Notes: generated by a model not told the origin, from the sequence alone. Shown: positions 8,514 through 18,083, numbered from the stretch's first letter. The stretch: 64,000 nt of DNA from an uncultured Erysipelotrichaceae bacterium (GCA_947167125.1 CAMVGT010000005.1:1-64000); one strand, 5' to 3'. Numbers and translations are program-made.

Positions 8514-9848
8514 ATGGCTGATAATAAAAACAAGATCTTTATGGGCGGTTTGTTCGCGGCTGCCGTTATTCTTGGCCTGCTCGCCGGAAACAGCGGAAAA
8601 ACACTTGCCCCTCAGGGCGGATCTTCCGCAGACGCCGGCAAAACCGAAGAACCGGAACAGGGTTCTTCTGAAACAGCAGTTCCCGAAGAAACAGCGGCTG
8701 CAGTGACTGTCGCTGAAAAAGGAACCGGAATCACAGTCACAAAAGCAGATGACTGGTCTTCACAGTTCCCGAATCAGTATGAAACATACATGCTGAACAA
8801 TGAAAACAGCGAAGTTCATGAATATACAGAAGAACATCCGTATATTCAGCGTATCTATGCAGGCTACGGTTTTGCGAAATCCTACGGTTCCGCAAGAGGC
8901 CATACCTATGTCATTACCGATCTGACATCAACCGGAAGACCGCATAAACTGGCAAACTGCTTCACCTGCAAGACTTCCGACTTCACAGCCAAAGCTCTGA
9001 ACGAGGGTGATTCCGCCTATGCGGAAGCGTTTGAGGATTTCGTTGATCAGATCACCGATCCGTTCGGCTGCTTCCACTGCCATTCCAACGAACCGGGCAA
9101 GATGTATGTCACACATACCTATCTGTCTGATGCGCTGGGAAGCGATCTGACCAAGATCGACGCAGCTACACTTTCCTGCGGACAGTGCCATTCCGAATAC
9201 TATTTCGATCCTGCCACAAAGGCGACAACATTCGCATATACAAGTCTTGCCGGCATGAATCCGGATGACATGCTTGCTTATGAAAACGCGCTCGTCGACG
9301 GCGAAGGAAATATGTTCGCTGACTGGGTGGATGAGGAAAACGGAATCCGCAAGCTCAAGGTTCAGCATCCTGAATTCGAAACCATCAACGGCGAAGGTTC
9401 CCCGCACGGCTCCAGCTCCAGCATGCTGAAACTGTCATGCGCTGACTGCCATATGGGACAGACCAAAGCTGATGACGGTACAACATTCACAAACCACAAC
9501 TGGACAAGCCCGCTTGACAATCAGGCGCTTCTTGACAGCAACTGCTCACAGTGCCACAAGGATCTTGCAGCAGAAGTTGAAAAGACACAGTCTGAATACT
9601 GGACAAGAGTTGACGCGCTTGCCGAACAGCTCAAGGGACTGAACGATGATCTGACCGCTGCCATCAACGACGGAAAGATCGCGGATGACAAACTGGATGA
9701 AGTCCGCCTCACACTGAGAAACGCACAGTGGTACTGGGATTTCGTATTTGTCGAAAATTCCAATGGCGTTCACAACCCGACTCTTACAAAACACTGCCTC
9801 GATCAGGCTGAAGAGCTGATGGGTCAGGCAGCACAGCTGATGCAGTAA
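8514..9848 (+). CDS. nrfA: Pentaheme ammonia-forming nitrite reductase NrfA
   Basis: Cytochrome c nitrite reductase, a six-electron reduction of nitrite to ammonium outside the cytoplasmic membrane. Five heme sites are visible: CFTCK (149-153), with the lysine-ligated active-site heme diagnostic of NrfA, then CFHCH (186-190), CGQCH (222-226), CADCH (309-313) and CSQCH (344-348). QCHSEYYF and HPEFE followed by a His-Gly motif match the catalytic Tyr and His regions. Residues 9-25 form a membrane anchor or signal peptide, followed by an Ala/Glu/Ser-rich linker to about residue 75. No NrfH quinol dehydrogenase gene is adjacent; instead the cytochrome c assembly genes follow, supporting a real c-type cytochrome. 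AGAGGTG serves as ribosome-binding site. Confidence 0.92.
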   Translation: MADNKNKIFMGGLFAAAVILGLLAGNSGKTLAPQGGSSADAGKTEEPEQGSSETAVPEETAAAVTVAEKGTGITVTKADDWSSQFPNQYETYMLNNENSEVHEYTEEHPYIQRIYAGYGFAKSYGSARGHTYVITDLTSTGRPHKLANCFTCKTSDFTAKALNEGDSAYAEAFEDFVDQITDPFGCFHCHSNEPGKMYVTHTYLSDALGSDLTKIDAATLSCGQCHSEYYFDPATKATTFAYTSLAGMNPDDMLAYENALVDGEGNMFADWVDEENGIRKLKVQHPEFETINGEGSPHGSSSSMLKLSCADCHMGQTKADDGTTFTNHNWTSPLDNQALLDSNCSQCHKDLAAEVEKTQSEYWTRVDALAEQLKGLNDDLTAAINDGKIADDKLDEVRLTLRNAQWYWDFVFVENSNGVHNPTLTKHCLDQAEELMGQAAQLMQ

Positions 9849-9874
9849 TCACTTCAGCACGGTAAGTATCAGAT

Positions 9875-9906
9875 GCCGTCTTCAAAAAGACGGCTTCTTT
9901 TTTTGG
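9875..9906 (+). terminator. Rho-independent terminator between nrfA and resB
   Basis: Stem GCCGTCTT / AAGACGGC, loop CAAA, then a T-rich tail. It sits between nrfA and the assembly genes, so it may lower read-through and give less ResB/CcsA than NrfA. Confidence 0.8.
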
Positions 9907-9918
9907 AAGGGAGACCCC

Positions 9919-11166
9919 ATGAAAAAAGCAATCAGCTTTCTGCGCTCGATGACATTCGGCATTATTCTTCTCGGAATTATCGTGCTGCTGTCAGTCATCG
10001 GAAGTCTGATTCCGCAGTCGCAGTCAGCGATGACATATGTAACGCAGTATCCGAAACTGTACAGAATCATTCTGACAGCAGGATTCGATCATGTATTTAC
10101 AACATGGTATTTTCTGGCTGTAACGGCAATGCTGTGCATCAACCTCACACTCTGTTCGATTGTCCGTTTCAATGCGGTAAAAAATCACCGCTTTGAAATT
10201 GAAAAAGCCGCTTCAATTCCTGCAGCGGTTCAGCTTGAACCCGAAGCAGTGAAGAAGGTTGAAGCCGCTTTGGAAAAAGAACACTGCCGCAGACATGAAT
10301 TTGAAGGAAAAGGAACGGTTTATACCAAAAATGAATTCGGCCGCTTCGGCACATTCATTACCCATCTCGGAATTCTTCTGACTGTGATCTTCTGGGCGGC
10401 TGCGATGTATCTTCCCCGGATCATGGATGAGACATGCTATCCGGGAGAATCCATCCGGCTTGAGGACGGAACAGAGATTTATGTCGATTCCTTCTCAATC
10501 GAGACGGATGCCAAACTGGACTACAAGAGCGTTGTAAATGTGAAACTGCCGGATGGCCGTGAGAGCGGTCTGAAGGAAGTCAGCGTCAATCATCCGGTTT
10601 CCATGGGAAAATACAAAGTCTATCAGCAGACGTACGGCACAATCGGAAAAGTAACCGTAACCAACGCGGAAGGCGTTCAGGATGAATTCTATCTTGAAAC
10701 AAATGATTTCCTATCATCTGACGGGAAAAACGGAATCCTTTATGATAACCTTTATCCGGATTTCACCGAAGAAAACGGACAGATGCAGGTGATTTCATCC
10801 ACCAGCGGCTCCTATAAAAATCCGGTTTATGTCTATACGGTTGTGGAGGACGGCCTGCAGACGGATGTGATGCTCGCCTTCCCGCAGGATGAACAGGAAA
10901 TCGGAGATTTCACGATCCGGTTCGATGATCCGGTTGAATATCCCGGACTGCGGATCAAAAAGACGCCGGGATTTGTCAATATCTGCCTCCTGCTCTCATT
11001 CCTTGTAATGACGGCAGGTCTGTATATCACCTTCTTTGTCCAGCCGGTTCAGGTGACTGTCATGCCGGATGGATATACCGTTTCCGGTTACCGTCAGGAA
11101 GGAATCCGGATCCTTCTGAAAGAGGCTGCTGCGGAAGAAACTGAAAAGGAGAAATCAGATGCTTGA
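9919..11166 (+). CDS. resB: Cytochrome c biogenesis protein ResB/Ccs1
   Basis: Membrane component of system II cytochrome c maturation, which with CcsA delivers heme to apocytochrome CxxCH motifs. The 415-residue protein starts with the typical ResB order: a short basic N-terminus, a first membrane helix (about residues 12-32), a second (about 61-80), a third (about 141-160), a large extracytoplasmic domain and a final helix (about 355-375). GGGAG lies upstream of the ATG. It overlaps ccsA by 8 nt. The only cytochrome c visible in the window is NrfA just upstream, its presumed client. Confidence 0.88.
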   Translation: MKKAISFLRSMTFGIILLGIIVLLSVIGSLIPQSQSAMTYVTQYPKLYRIILTAGFDHVFTTWYFLAVTAMLCINLTLCSIVRFNAVKNHRFEIEKAASIPAAVQLEPEAVKKVEAALEKEHCRRHEFEGKGTVYTKNEFGRFGTFITHLGILLTVIFWAAAMYLPRIMDETCYPGESIRLEDGTEIYVDSFSIETDAKLDYKSVVNVKLPDGRESGLKEVSVNHPVSMGKYKVYQQTYGTIGKVTVTNAEGVQDEFYLETNDFLSSDGKNGILYDNLYPDFTEENGQMQVISSTSGSYKNPVYVYTVVEDGLQTDVMLAFPQDEQEIGDFTIRFDDPVEYPGLRIKKTPGFVNICLLLSFLVMTAGLYITFFVQPVQVTVMPDGYTVSGYRQEGIRILLKEAAAEETEKEKSDA

Positions 11167-11971
11167 TATTTTGTTTTTCTCAGGACTGGTCCTGTACTTC
11201 ATCGCAATGGTCGGCATGTTTGTGGCCGTTGTATTCAAAAAGGATAAGCTGAATCAGATTGCGTGGTATCTGTTTCTGGCTGCCGCCGCAGCGGAAACGC
11301 TCTACATGATCATCAGAGGCGTGAAAGCAGGCCGTCTGCCGATGTCCAACCAGTTTGAGTTTGCGGCATCCTTCTCATGGGGAATCGCTGTGATCCTGAT
11401 CTTTATCCATTACCGTCTTCATATTGAATGGGTGGATTCATTCGGAACTGCGATGGCATTCCTGATTCTTTCCTATGCCGCGCTTCAGCCCCGTGAAATC
11501 ACCGAACTGATGCCGGCGTTAAGAAGCGCATGGTTCGGCTTCCATATCGGTTCCGCCGCGTTCTCCTATGCATCATTCCTGTTAGCAGGGGCGGCCGGAA
11601 TCCGCTATATCCTGACATACCGCAAAAATCCGCAGGATGTGCGCCTTGAGAAAATGGATTATATGATTTACCGTCTGATCGCGGTCGGCCTTCTGCTGCT
11701 GACCATCACGATTCTTTCCGGCGCGATCTGGGCGGAAGAAGCCTGGTCATCCTTCTGGACATGGGATCCCAAGGAGGTATGGGCTCTGATCACATGGATC
11801 CTCTATGCGATCTTCCTCCATCTGCGCTTAGGCAGAAAGAAGTCAGGCGTATTCTCCGCATGGTATGCAATCATTGCCGTGCCGGTTGTCCTGTTTACCT
11901 TCATCGGTGTCAATACATTGCTGCCGGGTCTGCATTCCTACGGGACTGTGATTCTGAATATGATGATGTGA
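11159..11971 (+). CDS. ccsA: Cytochrome c assembly protein CcsA/ResC
   Basis: Heme-handling membrane protein of the system II synthase. The tryptophan-rich WWD motif is present as WAEEAWSSFWTWDPKEVW (near residues 190-207), and the 270 residues contain about eight hydrophobic segments with conserved histidines. It overlaps resB, so the two are translationally coupled and probably form the ResBC heme-lyase complex. No CcdA or ResA-type thiol reductant gene lies next to it, so the apocytochrome reduction step must be encoded elsewhere or by other means. Confidence 0.9.
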   Translation: MLDILFFSGLVLYFIAMVGMFVAVVFKKDKLNQIAWYLFLAAAAAETLYMIIRGVKAGRLPMSNQFEFAASFSWGIAVILIFIHYRLHIEWVDSFGTAMAFLILSYAALQPREITELMPALRSAWFGFHIGSAAFSYASFLLAGAAGIRYILTYRKNPQDVRLEKMDYMIYRLIAVGLLLLTITILSGAIWAEEAWSSFWTWDPKEVWALITWILYAIFLHLRLGRKKSGVFSAWYAIIAVPVVLFTFIGVNTLLPGLHSYGTVILNMMM

Positions 11972-12002
11972 GAGAAGCCTTCGTGCTTCTCTTTTATTTT
12001 TT
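11971..12002 (+). terminator. Rho-independent terminator
   Basis: Stem GAGAAGC / GCTTCTC with a 6-nt loop, starting at the ccsA stop codon and followed by a T-rich stretch. Confidence 0.8.
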
Positions 12003-12075
12003 CCCAAAAATGAAAACTTTATGAAAATAATTACTTAATAATTTCAACTTTTTTCAGAAAATAAGCACGCAACGA

Positions 12076-12104
12076 TTGTATCTTTTTTCATAAATCCATA
12101 TAAT
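12076..12104 (+). promoter_or_regulatory. Promoter of the first opp operon
   Basis: A perfect -10 (TATAAT, 12099-12104) lies 17 bp after a weak -35 (TTGTAT, 12076-12081). It fits a start near 12111 and a leader of about 40 nt before oppB. Confidence 0.6.
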
Positions 12105-12153
12105 TGACTCTGTTATTGCATCAGACATGCAATATGAGGGAAAGAGATTTTAT

Positions 12154-13068
12154 ATGGGAAAGTATCTGATCAAACGAGTGCTCCTCGCTATGCTGAGTAT
12201 CTTCCTGATCTGCATGATTACATTCTTCCTGATGAATGCTGTACCGGGAGGACCGTTCTCAAGCGAGAAGGCAGTTTCAGCACAGGTTATGGCAGCACTG
12301 GAGGCACGCTTCAATCTGGATAAGCCGCTCTGGCAGCAGTTCCTGATTTACATGGGCAATATTCTGAGGGGAGACTTCGGTATTTCCATGAAGACAGGAC
12401 GTGAAATCGCGGTCACGCTGAAAACATGCTTCAGCGTTTCGGCAAAGCTCGGCGGAAGCGCACTGATTGTCGCAATGGTTTTCGGAATTATATTCGGTTG
12501 TATCGCCGCTCTGTACAGAAACAGGATCCCGGACAGAATTATCGTTTTTATGACAACTCTGTTCACCGCAATGCCGTCATTCGTATTCGCAACACTTCTT
12601 CTGCTTGTTTTCTGCATTCAGCTGAAGTGGTTCCCGGTATGGGACGCCTCCAATAAGAGTTATCTTCTGCCGGTCATCTCGCTTGCGGCATATCCGACAG
12701 CGTACATCACACGTCTGACAAAGACTTCGATGCTGGATGCGCTCGGACAGGACTATGTCCGCACAGCCCGCGCAAAGGGTGTTCCGATGACATGGGTTAT
12801 TTTCAAGCACGCACTCAGAAATGCGCTGATTCCGGTTATTACCTATCTCGGCCCGGAACTTGCATATATTCTGACCGGTTCACTGGTTGTCGAAAACATT
12901 TTCACAATCGGCGGACTCGGACAGCAGTTTGTTCAGTCGATTAACAACAGAGACTATTCCATGATTATGGGCACAACCATTTTCCTTGCCATCATCATGG
13001 TTCTCTGCAACCTGCTGAGCGACATCCTTTATAAGATTGTTGATCCTCGGATCAAGCTGGAAGCGTAG
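12154..13068 (+). CDS. oppB: Oligopeptide ABC transporter permease OppB
   Basis: The first inner-membrane subunit of an oligopeptide importer. The ATG at 12154 gives 304 residues starting MGKYLIKRVLLAML, typical of OppB; an upstream in-frame ATG would add an unlikely hydrophilic tail. Six membrane helices are apparent. The EAA loop that contacts the ATPases reads DYVRTARAKGVPMTWVIFKH near residues 203-222. It is the first gene of an oppBCDFA operon in which the binding protein comes last. Confidence 0.93.
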   Translation: MGKYLIKRVLLAMLSIFLICMITFFLMNAVPGGPFSSEKAVSAQVMAALEARFNLDKPLWQQFLIYMGNILRGDFGISMKTGREIAVTLKTCFSVSAKLGGSALIVAMVFGIIFGCIAALYRNRIPDRIIVFMTTLFTAMPSFVFATLLLLVFCIQLKWFPVWDASNKSYLLPVISLAAYPTAYITRLTKTSMLDALGQDYVRTARAKGVPMTWVIFKHALRNALIPVITYLGPELAYILTGSLVVENIFTIGGLGQQFVQSINNRDYSMIMGTTIFLAIIMVLCNLLSDILYKIVDPRIKLEA

Positions 13069-13084
13069 GAAAGGGGGAAATGGA

Positions 13085-14152
13085 ATGTCTGAAATGAATG
13101 CACCGAAAAAGAACCTTCTGAGTTTCCAGATCGATCCTGCTTCCTTTGAACCGGCAACCGATGAGGAAAAGCAGCAGGCGGAAGTCATGAGTGAATCCAC
13201 GTCCTTCCTGAAGGACGGCATCCGCAAGCTGATGAGAAACCCCCTGGCAGTGGGGTCTCTGATCGCACTGGTTCTGATTGTTCTTCTGATTATCATTGCG
13301 CCGAGAATTGTCCCTTACGGATATGAGGAAATCATCCGTGTCGGCGGCGCGAAGGATAAGACCATTACCAATCTGGCACCGTTTGCATGGAGCGAAAAAG
13401 AACAGGCCGCAATCGCAGCCGGCACAAAGCTGTTCCCGCATATCATGGGCACCGATTCACTTGGCCGTGACTACTTCATCCGTGTTATCTACGGAACACG
13501 CGTTTCGCTGATCGTCGGTCTGTTCGCAAGTATCCTTGTCCTGATCATCGGCGTTCTCTACGGCGCGATTTCCGGATACAAAGGCGGACGCGTCGATATG
13601 ATCATGATGCGTATCGTGGATATTATCTATTCACTTCCCGATGTCCTGATCATTATCCTGCTGTCGGTTGTTCTCAACCAGACGCTGGATAAAGGCAATC
13701 CGGTCGTCAAGCTGCTGGGTACCAACATGGTTGCGATCTTTGTGGTATTCGGTCTGCTCTATTGGGTCGGAATGGCGCGTCTGGTCAGAGGCGAAGTTCT
13801 CAAGATCAAGAATAACGAATACTTCCTTGCCGCAAAGGCAACCGGTGCAGGTTCGTGGCATATTATCAAAACGCATGTCATTCCCAACTGCATCAGCGTG
13901 ATTATCATCACAACCGCTCTTCAGATTCCTTCCGCGATTTTCACGGAATCATTCCTGTCATTCATGGGTATGGGCGTTCAGGCACCGATGCCTTCACTCG
14001 GCTCACTGGCAAACAACGCCAGAGCAGGTCTGCAGAGCTATCCGTGGCAGCTGATCTTCCCGGCAATCATGATCGTCCTGATCGTCCTGGCATTCAATCT
14101 GCTCGGCGACGGTCTGCGTGACGCGTTTGACCCGAAACTCAGGAGGCAGTAA
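13085..14152 (+). CDS. oppC: Oligopeptide ABC transporter permease OppC
   Basis: Second permease subunit, 355 residues. The chosen ATG has a GGGGG-type ribosome-binding site and begins MSEMNAPKKN; the longer frame overlaps oppB. A cytoplasmic N-terminus of about 60 residues precedes the first helix (around 62-82), then an external stretch containing MGTDSLGRDYF, five more helices and the EAA loop (NNEYFLAAKATGAGSWHI). The C-terminus GDGLRDAFDPKLR is the usual OppC/DppC ending. Only 2 nt separate it from oppD. Confidence 0.93.
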   Translation: MSEMNAPKKNLLSFQIDPASFEPATDEEKQQAEVMSESTSFLKDGIRKLMRNPLAVGSLIALVLIVLLIIIAPRIVPYGYEEIIRVGGAKDKTITNLAPFAWSEKEQAAIAAGTKLFPHIMGTDSLGRDYFIRVIYGTRVSLIVGLFASILVLIIGVLYGAISGYKGGRVDMIMMRIVDIIYSLPDVLIIILLSVVLNQTLDKGNPVVKLLGTNMVAIFVVFGLLYWVGMARLVRGEVLKIKNNEYFLAAKATGAGSWHIIKTHVIPNCISVIIITTALQIPSAIFTESFLSFMGMGVQAPMPSLGSLANNARAGLQSYPWQLIFPAIMIVLIVLAFNLLGDGLRDAFDPKLRRQ

Positions 14153-14154
14153 CC

Positions 14155-15189
14155 ATGGCAGTACTTGAACAGATTCTGAAAAACGGTGAACAGCCGATTC
14201 TGAAGGTTGTTGACCTTCATACAAGCTTTACAACTGATAACGGCGAAGTGCAGGCGGTCAACGGTCTGTCCTTCAATCTGAATCCGGGCACAACCCTCGG
14301 TATCGTCGGCGAATCCGGATCCGGAAAATCCGTTACAGCATATTCGATTATGCGGATTCTTGAATCCAACGGTCACGTCACACAGGGAAAGATCCTGTTT
14401 AACGGGGAAGATATTTCCAAATACAGCGAAAAGCAGATGGCGGATTTCCGCGGCAACAAGATTTCCATCATCTTCCAGGACCCGATGACATCGCTCAATC
14501 CCGTCTACACCGTAGGCAACCAGATTGTCGAAGCGATCACCCTGCACCAGCAGGTAGGCCGCGAAGAGGCGAAAGCCGAAGCGATTGAAATGCTGAAGCA
14601 GGTCGGAATCAACGACGCTGAAAGACGTTTCAGGCAGTATCCTCATGAGCTTTCCGGCGGTATGAGACAGCGTGTCATGATTGCGATGGCGCTTGTTTCC
14701 AAGCCCTCGATCCTGATCGCGGACGAACCGACAACAGCTCTTGACGTTACGATTCAGGCGCAGATCCTTGAACTGATGCAGGAACTGCAGAAGAAATATC
14801 ACATGGCGATTATCATCGTCACGCATGACCTCGGCGTCATTGCCCAGATGGCGGATGAAATCGTTGTCATGTACGGCGGAAGAATCTGCGAACGCGGAAC
14901 CGCTGAAGACATCTTCTACAATCCCTGCCATGAATATACAAAGGGACTTCTGAAATCCATCCCGAATGTCGACAACATGAAGGAAAAGCTGATTCCGATT
15001 GAAGGATCTCCGATCAATCTTCTCAATCTTCCGAAAGGATGCGCATTCTGCGCAAGATGTTCCAAGGCGATGAAGATCTGCCTGGAACAGGTACCTCCGG
15101 AACTGAGAATGCCGGACGGCCATCTGGCTTCATGCTGGATCAATGTCCGTGACAACAACTACATCGTGGATGAGGAGGCTGCCGCATGA
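14155..15189 (+). CDS. oppD: Oligopeptide ABC transporter ATPase OppD
   Basis: One of two nucleotide-binding subunits that energise peptide import. The 344-residue protein shows Walker A GESGSGKS (near residue 54), signature LSGGMRQR and Walker B ILIADEP, then the C-terminal oligopeptide-transporter extension with a cysteine cluster (C-x2-C-x2-C-x6-C and a later CW). In some related Opp/Dpp ATPases such cysteines bind an iron-sulfur cluster; whether this holds here is inference. AGGAGG precedes the ATG. It overlaps oppF by 4 nt (ATGA). Confidence 0.93.
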   Translation: MAVLEQILKNGEQPILKVVDLHTSFTTDNGEVQAVNGLSFNLNPGTTLGIVGESGSGKSVTAYSIMRILESNGHVTQGKILFNGEDISKYSEKQMADFRGNKISIIFQDPMTSLNPVYTVGNQIVEAITLHQQVGREEAKAEAIEMLKQVGINDAERRFRQYPHELSGGMRQRVMIAMALVSKPSILIADEPTTALDVTIQAQILELMQELQKKYHMAIIIVTHDLGVIAQMADEIVVMYGGRICERGTAEDIFYNPCHEYTKGLLKSIPNVDNMKEKLIPIEGSPINLLNLPKGCAFCARCSKAMKICLEQVPPELRMPDGHLASCWINVRDNNYIVDEEAAA

Positions 15190-16160
15190 GTGAAGCAAAT
15201 AAAAGCGAATACCTGGTTGAGGTAAAGAACCTCAAGCAGTACTTCCCGGTCAGAACAGGCTTCATGAAGACAGTTCCGCTCAAGGCGGTCGACGATGTCA
15301 GCTTCGCGATCAGACCCGGCGAGACACTCGGTCTTGTCGGTGAATCCGGATGCGGAAAGACAACCGTCGGACGTACGCTGCTTCATCTTTACAAGCCGAC
15401 AGGCGGGGAAATCTATTTCGAAGGAAAACAGGTGACGGAAAAGAACATCGGGGAATTCCGCAAGGACATGCAGATGGTGTTCCAGGATCCGTATTCCTCC
15501 CTCGATCCGCGTATGACGGTTGAGGATATTATCGGTGAGCCTCTGGATGTGCATAAGCTCTATTCCACAAAGGAAGAGCGCCATCAGAAGGTCATTGAGC
15601 TGATGAATCTTGTCGGACTCAATGCCGAACACGCCACCAGATATGTTCATGAATTCTCCGGCGGACAGCGCCAGCGCATCGGCATTGCCAGAGCGCTCGC
15701 GGTCAACCCGAAATTCATTGTCTGCGATGAAGCTGTGTCAGCTCTCGACGTTTCGATTCAGGCACAGGTCATCAATATGTTTGAGGAACTGCAGGAAAAG
15801 CTCGGCGTGGCATATCTGTTTATCGCCCACGACCTTCTTGTCGTTCATCATATCTCCGACCGGATTGCCGTTATGTATCTTGGACGTATGGTCGAAATGG
15901 CCGACGCCGATGAACTGAACGAAAATCCGATTCATCCGTATACTCTCTCGCTGCTTTCCGCGGTTCCGGTACCCGATCCCAAAACCGCAAAGGCTTCGCA
16001 GAGAATTATTCTTGAGGGCGATGTACCGAGCCCGCTTAACATGCCTTCAGGCTGTGCGTTCCGCACCCGCTGCCGCTATGCGACAGAACAGTGCGCAAAG
16101 GAATGCCCGGCTTTGACGGACAGAGGCAACGGCCATATGGTTGCCTGCTGGAATCGATAA
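15186..16160 (+). CDS. oppF: Oligopeptide ABC transporter ATPase OppF
   Basis: Partner ATPase to OppD, 324 residues. Walker A GESGCGKT (near residue 54), Q-loop [11 protein letters not shown], signature [10 protein letters not shown] and Walker B FIVCDEA are intact, followed by the OppF-type C-terminus with the GCAFRTRC cysteine motif. Start and stop overlap with oppD as ATGA shows translational coupling, as expected for a heterodimer. Confidence 0.93.
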   Translation: MSEANKSEYLVEVKNLKQYFPVRTGFMKTVPLKAVDDVSFAIRPGETLGLVGESGCGKTTVGRTLLHLYKPTGGEIYFEGKQVTEKNIGEFRKDMQMVFQDPYSSLDPRMTVEDIIGEPLDVHKLYSTKEERHQKVIELMNLVGLNAEHATRYVHEFSGGQRQRIGIARALAVNPKFIVCDEAVSALDVSIQAQVINMFEELQEKLGVAYLFIAHDLLVVHHISDRIAVMYLGRMVEMADADELNENPIHPYTLSLLSAVPVPDPKTAKASQRIILEGDVPSPLNMPSGCAFRTRCRYATEQCAKECPALTDRGNGHMVACWNR

Positions 16161-16188
16161 AGGTTTCAACTCATAAGGAGGGAAAGAA

Positions 16189-17967
16189 ATGAGTATGAAA
16201 AAGTTCATGGCTTCTGCCCTGGCTCTCGCTCTGCTCGCCGGATGCTCTTCCAGCACACCGAGCGGCAGTACCGACACAGACGGCGGAAACACCGAAGGTG
16301 AAGCGTTTGAATCAACACTTTACCCCACACCGGAAGGAGTAACATATACTGCTTCCTCCACAAACGCAGCTGCGCCTGACTGGGCAAAGTATGATGAGCT
16401 CGTTGATCAGATCAGAACAACTCTCGATATGGATGAGCGTGTATCACTCATGCACCAGGCTGAAGACATTCTGATGGGAACAGCAGCTGTCATTCCTCTG
16501 TATTACTACAACGATACTTTCATGCAGAAGACAGACGTAGACGGAATCTACTCCAACGTCTTCGGCAACAAGTTCTTCATGTTCGCGACAACACCGCGTG
16601 ACACACTGAAGGTCAACCTCGCTTCCGAACCGGATAAGATTGACCCGGCTCTGAATACATCCGTTGACGGCGCTTGCCTTGATGTCAACCTGTTCTCCGG
16701 TCTCTACACATATGACAAGAACGGACAGCTGACACCGGACAGCCTGGATCATGAAAATCCTTATGAAGTTTCTGAAGACGGTCTGACATATACATTCCAT
16801 CTGCAGGACGGTCTGAAGTGGTCCGACGGCTCCGCTCTGACAATGAATGACTTCGCTTATGCATGGAACCGTGCAGTTGATCCTGCAACAGGAGCTGACT
16901 ACGAATACATGTATGCTCCGATCGCCGGCTACAGCGAAGGCGCTCTGAAGATCGAAGTTGTTGACGATCTGACAATGACAGTTGAGCTGGTTGCACCGTG
17001 TGCATACTTCCTCGACCTCATGGCATTCCCGGCATTCTTCCCGGTTAAGAAGGATGTTGTTGAAGGCGCTGAAGGCTTCGCAGATAACCCTGGCGCATGG
17101 GCTACAGAAGCAGGCTTCGTTTCCAACGGTGCTTACACTCTGGATTCCTGGACACATGGCGAATCCATGGTCTTCAAGAAGAACCCGAACTACTACAGAG
17201 CTGATGAAGTTACTGTAGAGACAATCAACTTCATGCTTTCTGCTGATGACACAGCAATCTTCGCTGCATTCCAGGCAGGCGACCTCGACTTCGCTGACTC
17301 CGTTCCGACAAACGAAATCGCTTCCGTCAAGGACACTCCGGAATTCCATGTCATCGACAACCTCGGCACATACTATGCATGCTTCAACGTCAACAGCCCG
17401 ATTTTCGAAGGCAAGACAGTTGATCAGGCAATCGCTATGAGAAAGGCATTCTCCCTGCTCATCGACCGTCAGTACATCGTTGACACAGTAGGCCAGACAG
17501 GCCAGCTGGTCGCTACTTCCTACCTGCCTGCAGGTATGGCTGACGGCAACGGCGGAACATTCAAAGATGCTTCCGGCTGGAAGTATCCGGATGGATCCGA
17601 TGGATACTATCCTGCAGAAGTAACAGATACAGCTGTTGAAGAAGCACGCAAGCTTCTTGAATACGCAGGCTTCACATTCGGTGAAGACGGCAAGCTCTCT
17701 GCAGATACACCGATCAACATCACATACCTGACAAATGAGTCCTCCGGACATGTCGCTGCAGCTGAATCCATGCAGCAGGACTTCTCCGAAGTAGGCATCA
17801 ACATGGAAATCAAGCAGGAAGACTGGAACGTATTCCTGACAGACCGTAAGAACGGCAACTATGACTTCGCTCGTGAAGGCTGGCTCGCTGACTTCAACGA
17901 TCCGATCAACATGATTGAAATGTTCGCTTCCTATTCCGGAAACAACGATCCGCAGTTCGGAAAATAA
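16189..17967 (+). CDS. oppA: Oligopeptide-binding lipoprotein OppA, apparently circularly permuted
   Basis: Extracellular peptide-binding protein of the upstream Opp transporter, 592 residues, with a lipobox LLAGC (Cys19 lipidation) and AAGGAGGG ribosome-binding site. In this family (SBP_bac_5), the mature start resembles LKVNLASEPDKIDPALN and the end is a helix-rich segment after GNNDPQF. Here LKVNLASEPDK begins only at about residue 140. The usual C-terminal segment (DWAKYDELVDQI... AEDILMGTAAVIPLYYYND, about residues 64-133) sits directly after the signal peptide, and the protein stops at GNNDPQFGK. The order is therefore rotated relative to the family. The second OppA here (34765-37074) has the normal order. 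All core parts seem present, so it may be functional. Confidence 0.88.
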   Translation: MSMKKFMASALALALLAGCSSSTPSGSTDTDGGNTEGEAFESTLYPTPEGVTYTASSTNAAAPDWAKYDELVDQIRTTLDMDERVSLMHQAEDILMGTAAVIPLYYYNDTFMQKTDVDGIYSNVFGNKFFMFATTPRDTLKVNLASEPDKIDPALNTSVDGACLDVNLFSGLYTYDKNGQLTPDSLDHENPYEVSEDGLTYTFHLQDGLKWSDGSALTMNDFAYAWNRAVDPATGADYEYMYAPIAGYSEGALKIEVVDDLTMTVELVAPCAYFLDLMAFPAFFPVKKDVVEGAEGFADNPGAWATEAGFVSNGAYTLDSWTHGESMVFKKNPNYYRADEVTVETINFMLSADDTAIFAAFQAGDLDFADSVPTNEIASVKDTPEFHVIDNLGTYYACFNVNSPIFEGKTVDQAIAMRKAFSLLIDRQYIVDTVGQTGQLVATSYLPAGMADGNGGTFKDASGWKYPDGSDGYYPAEVTDTAVEEARKLLEYAGFTFGEDGKLSADTPINITYLTNESSGHVAAAESMQQDFSEVGINMEIKQEDWNVFLTDRKNGNYDFAREGWLADFNDPINMIEMFASYSGNNDPQFGK

Positions 17968-17980
17968 GAAACACTCAGAA

Positions 17981-18018
17981 ACAGCTTCTGCAGAATATGG
18001 CCTGCAGAGGCTGTTTTT
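17981..18018 (+). terminator. Rho-independent terminator of the first opp operon
   Basis: A 13-bp stem (ACAGCTTCTGCAG / CTGCAGAGGCTGT, one wobble pair) with an 8-nt loop and T5. Its proximity to the oppA stop leaves no remnant of a conventional OppA C-terminus downstream. Confidence 0.85.
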
Positions 18019-18035
18019 CTGTCTGAGAATCCGTA

Positions 18036-18064
18036 TTCAACAAAAAAACAATTCGTACTATAAT
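18036..18064 (+). promoter_or_regulatory. Promoter of the tsa operon
   Basis: TATAAT at 18059-18064 with a weak -35 (TTCAAC) 17 bp upstream, 20 nt before the tsaE start. Confidence 0.55.
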
Positions 18065-18083
18065 AGCGTGGCGTGAGGTGCAT

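Noticed and set aside
12049-12063. CodY-box-like TTTTTTCAGAAAATA upstream of the first opp operon
   Set aside because: It has three mismatches to the 15-bp consensus in an AT-rich region, and I cannot see whether this genome has codY.
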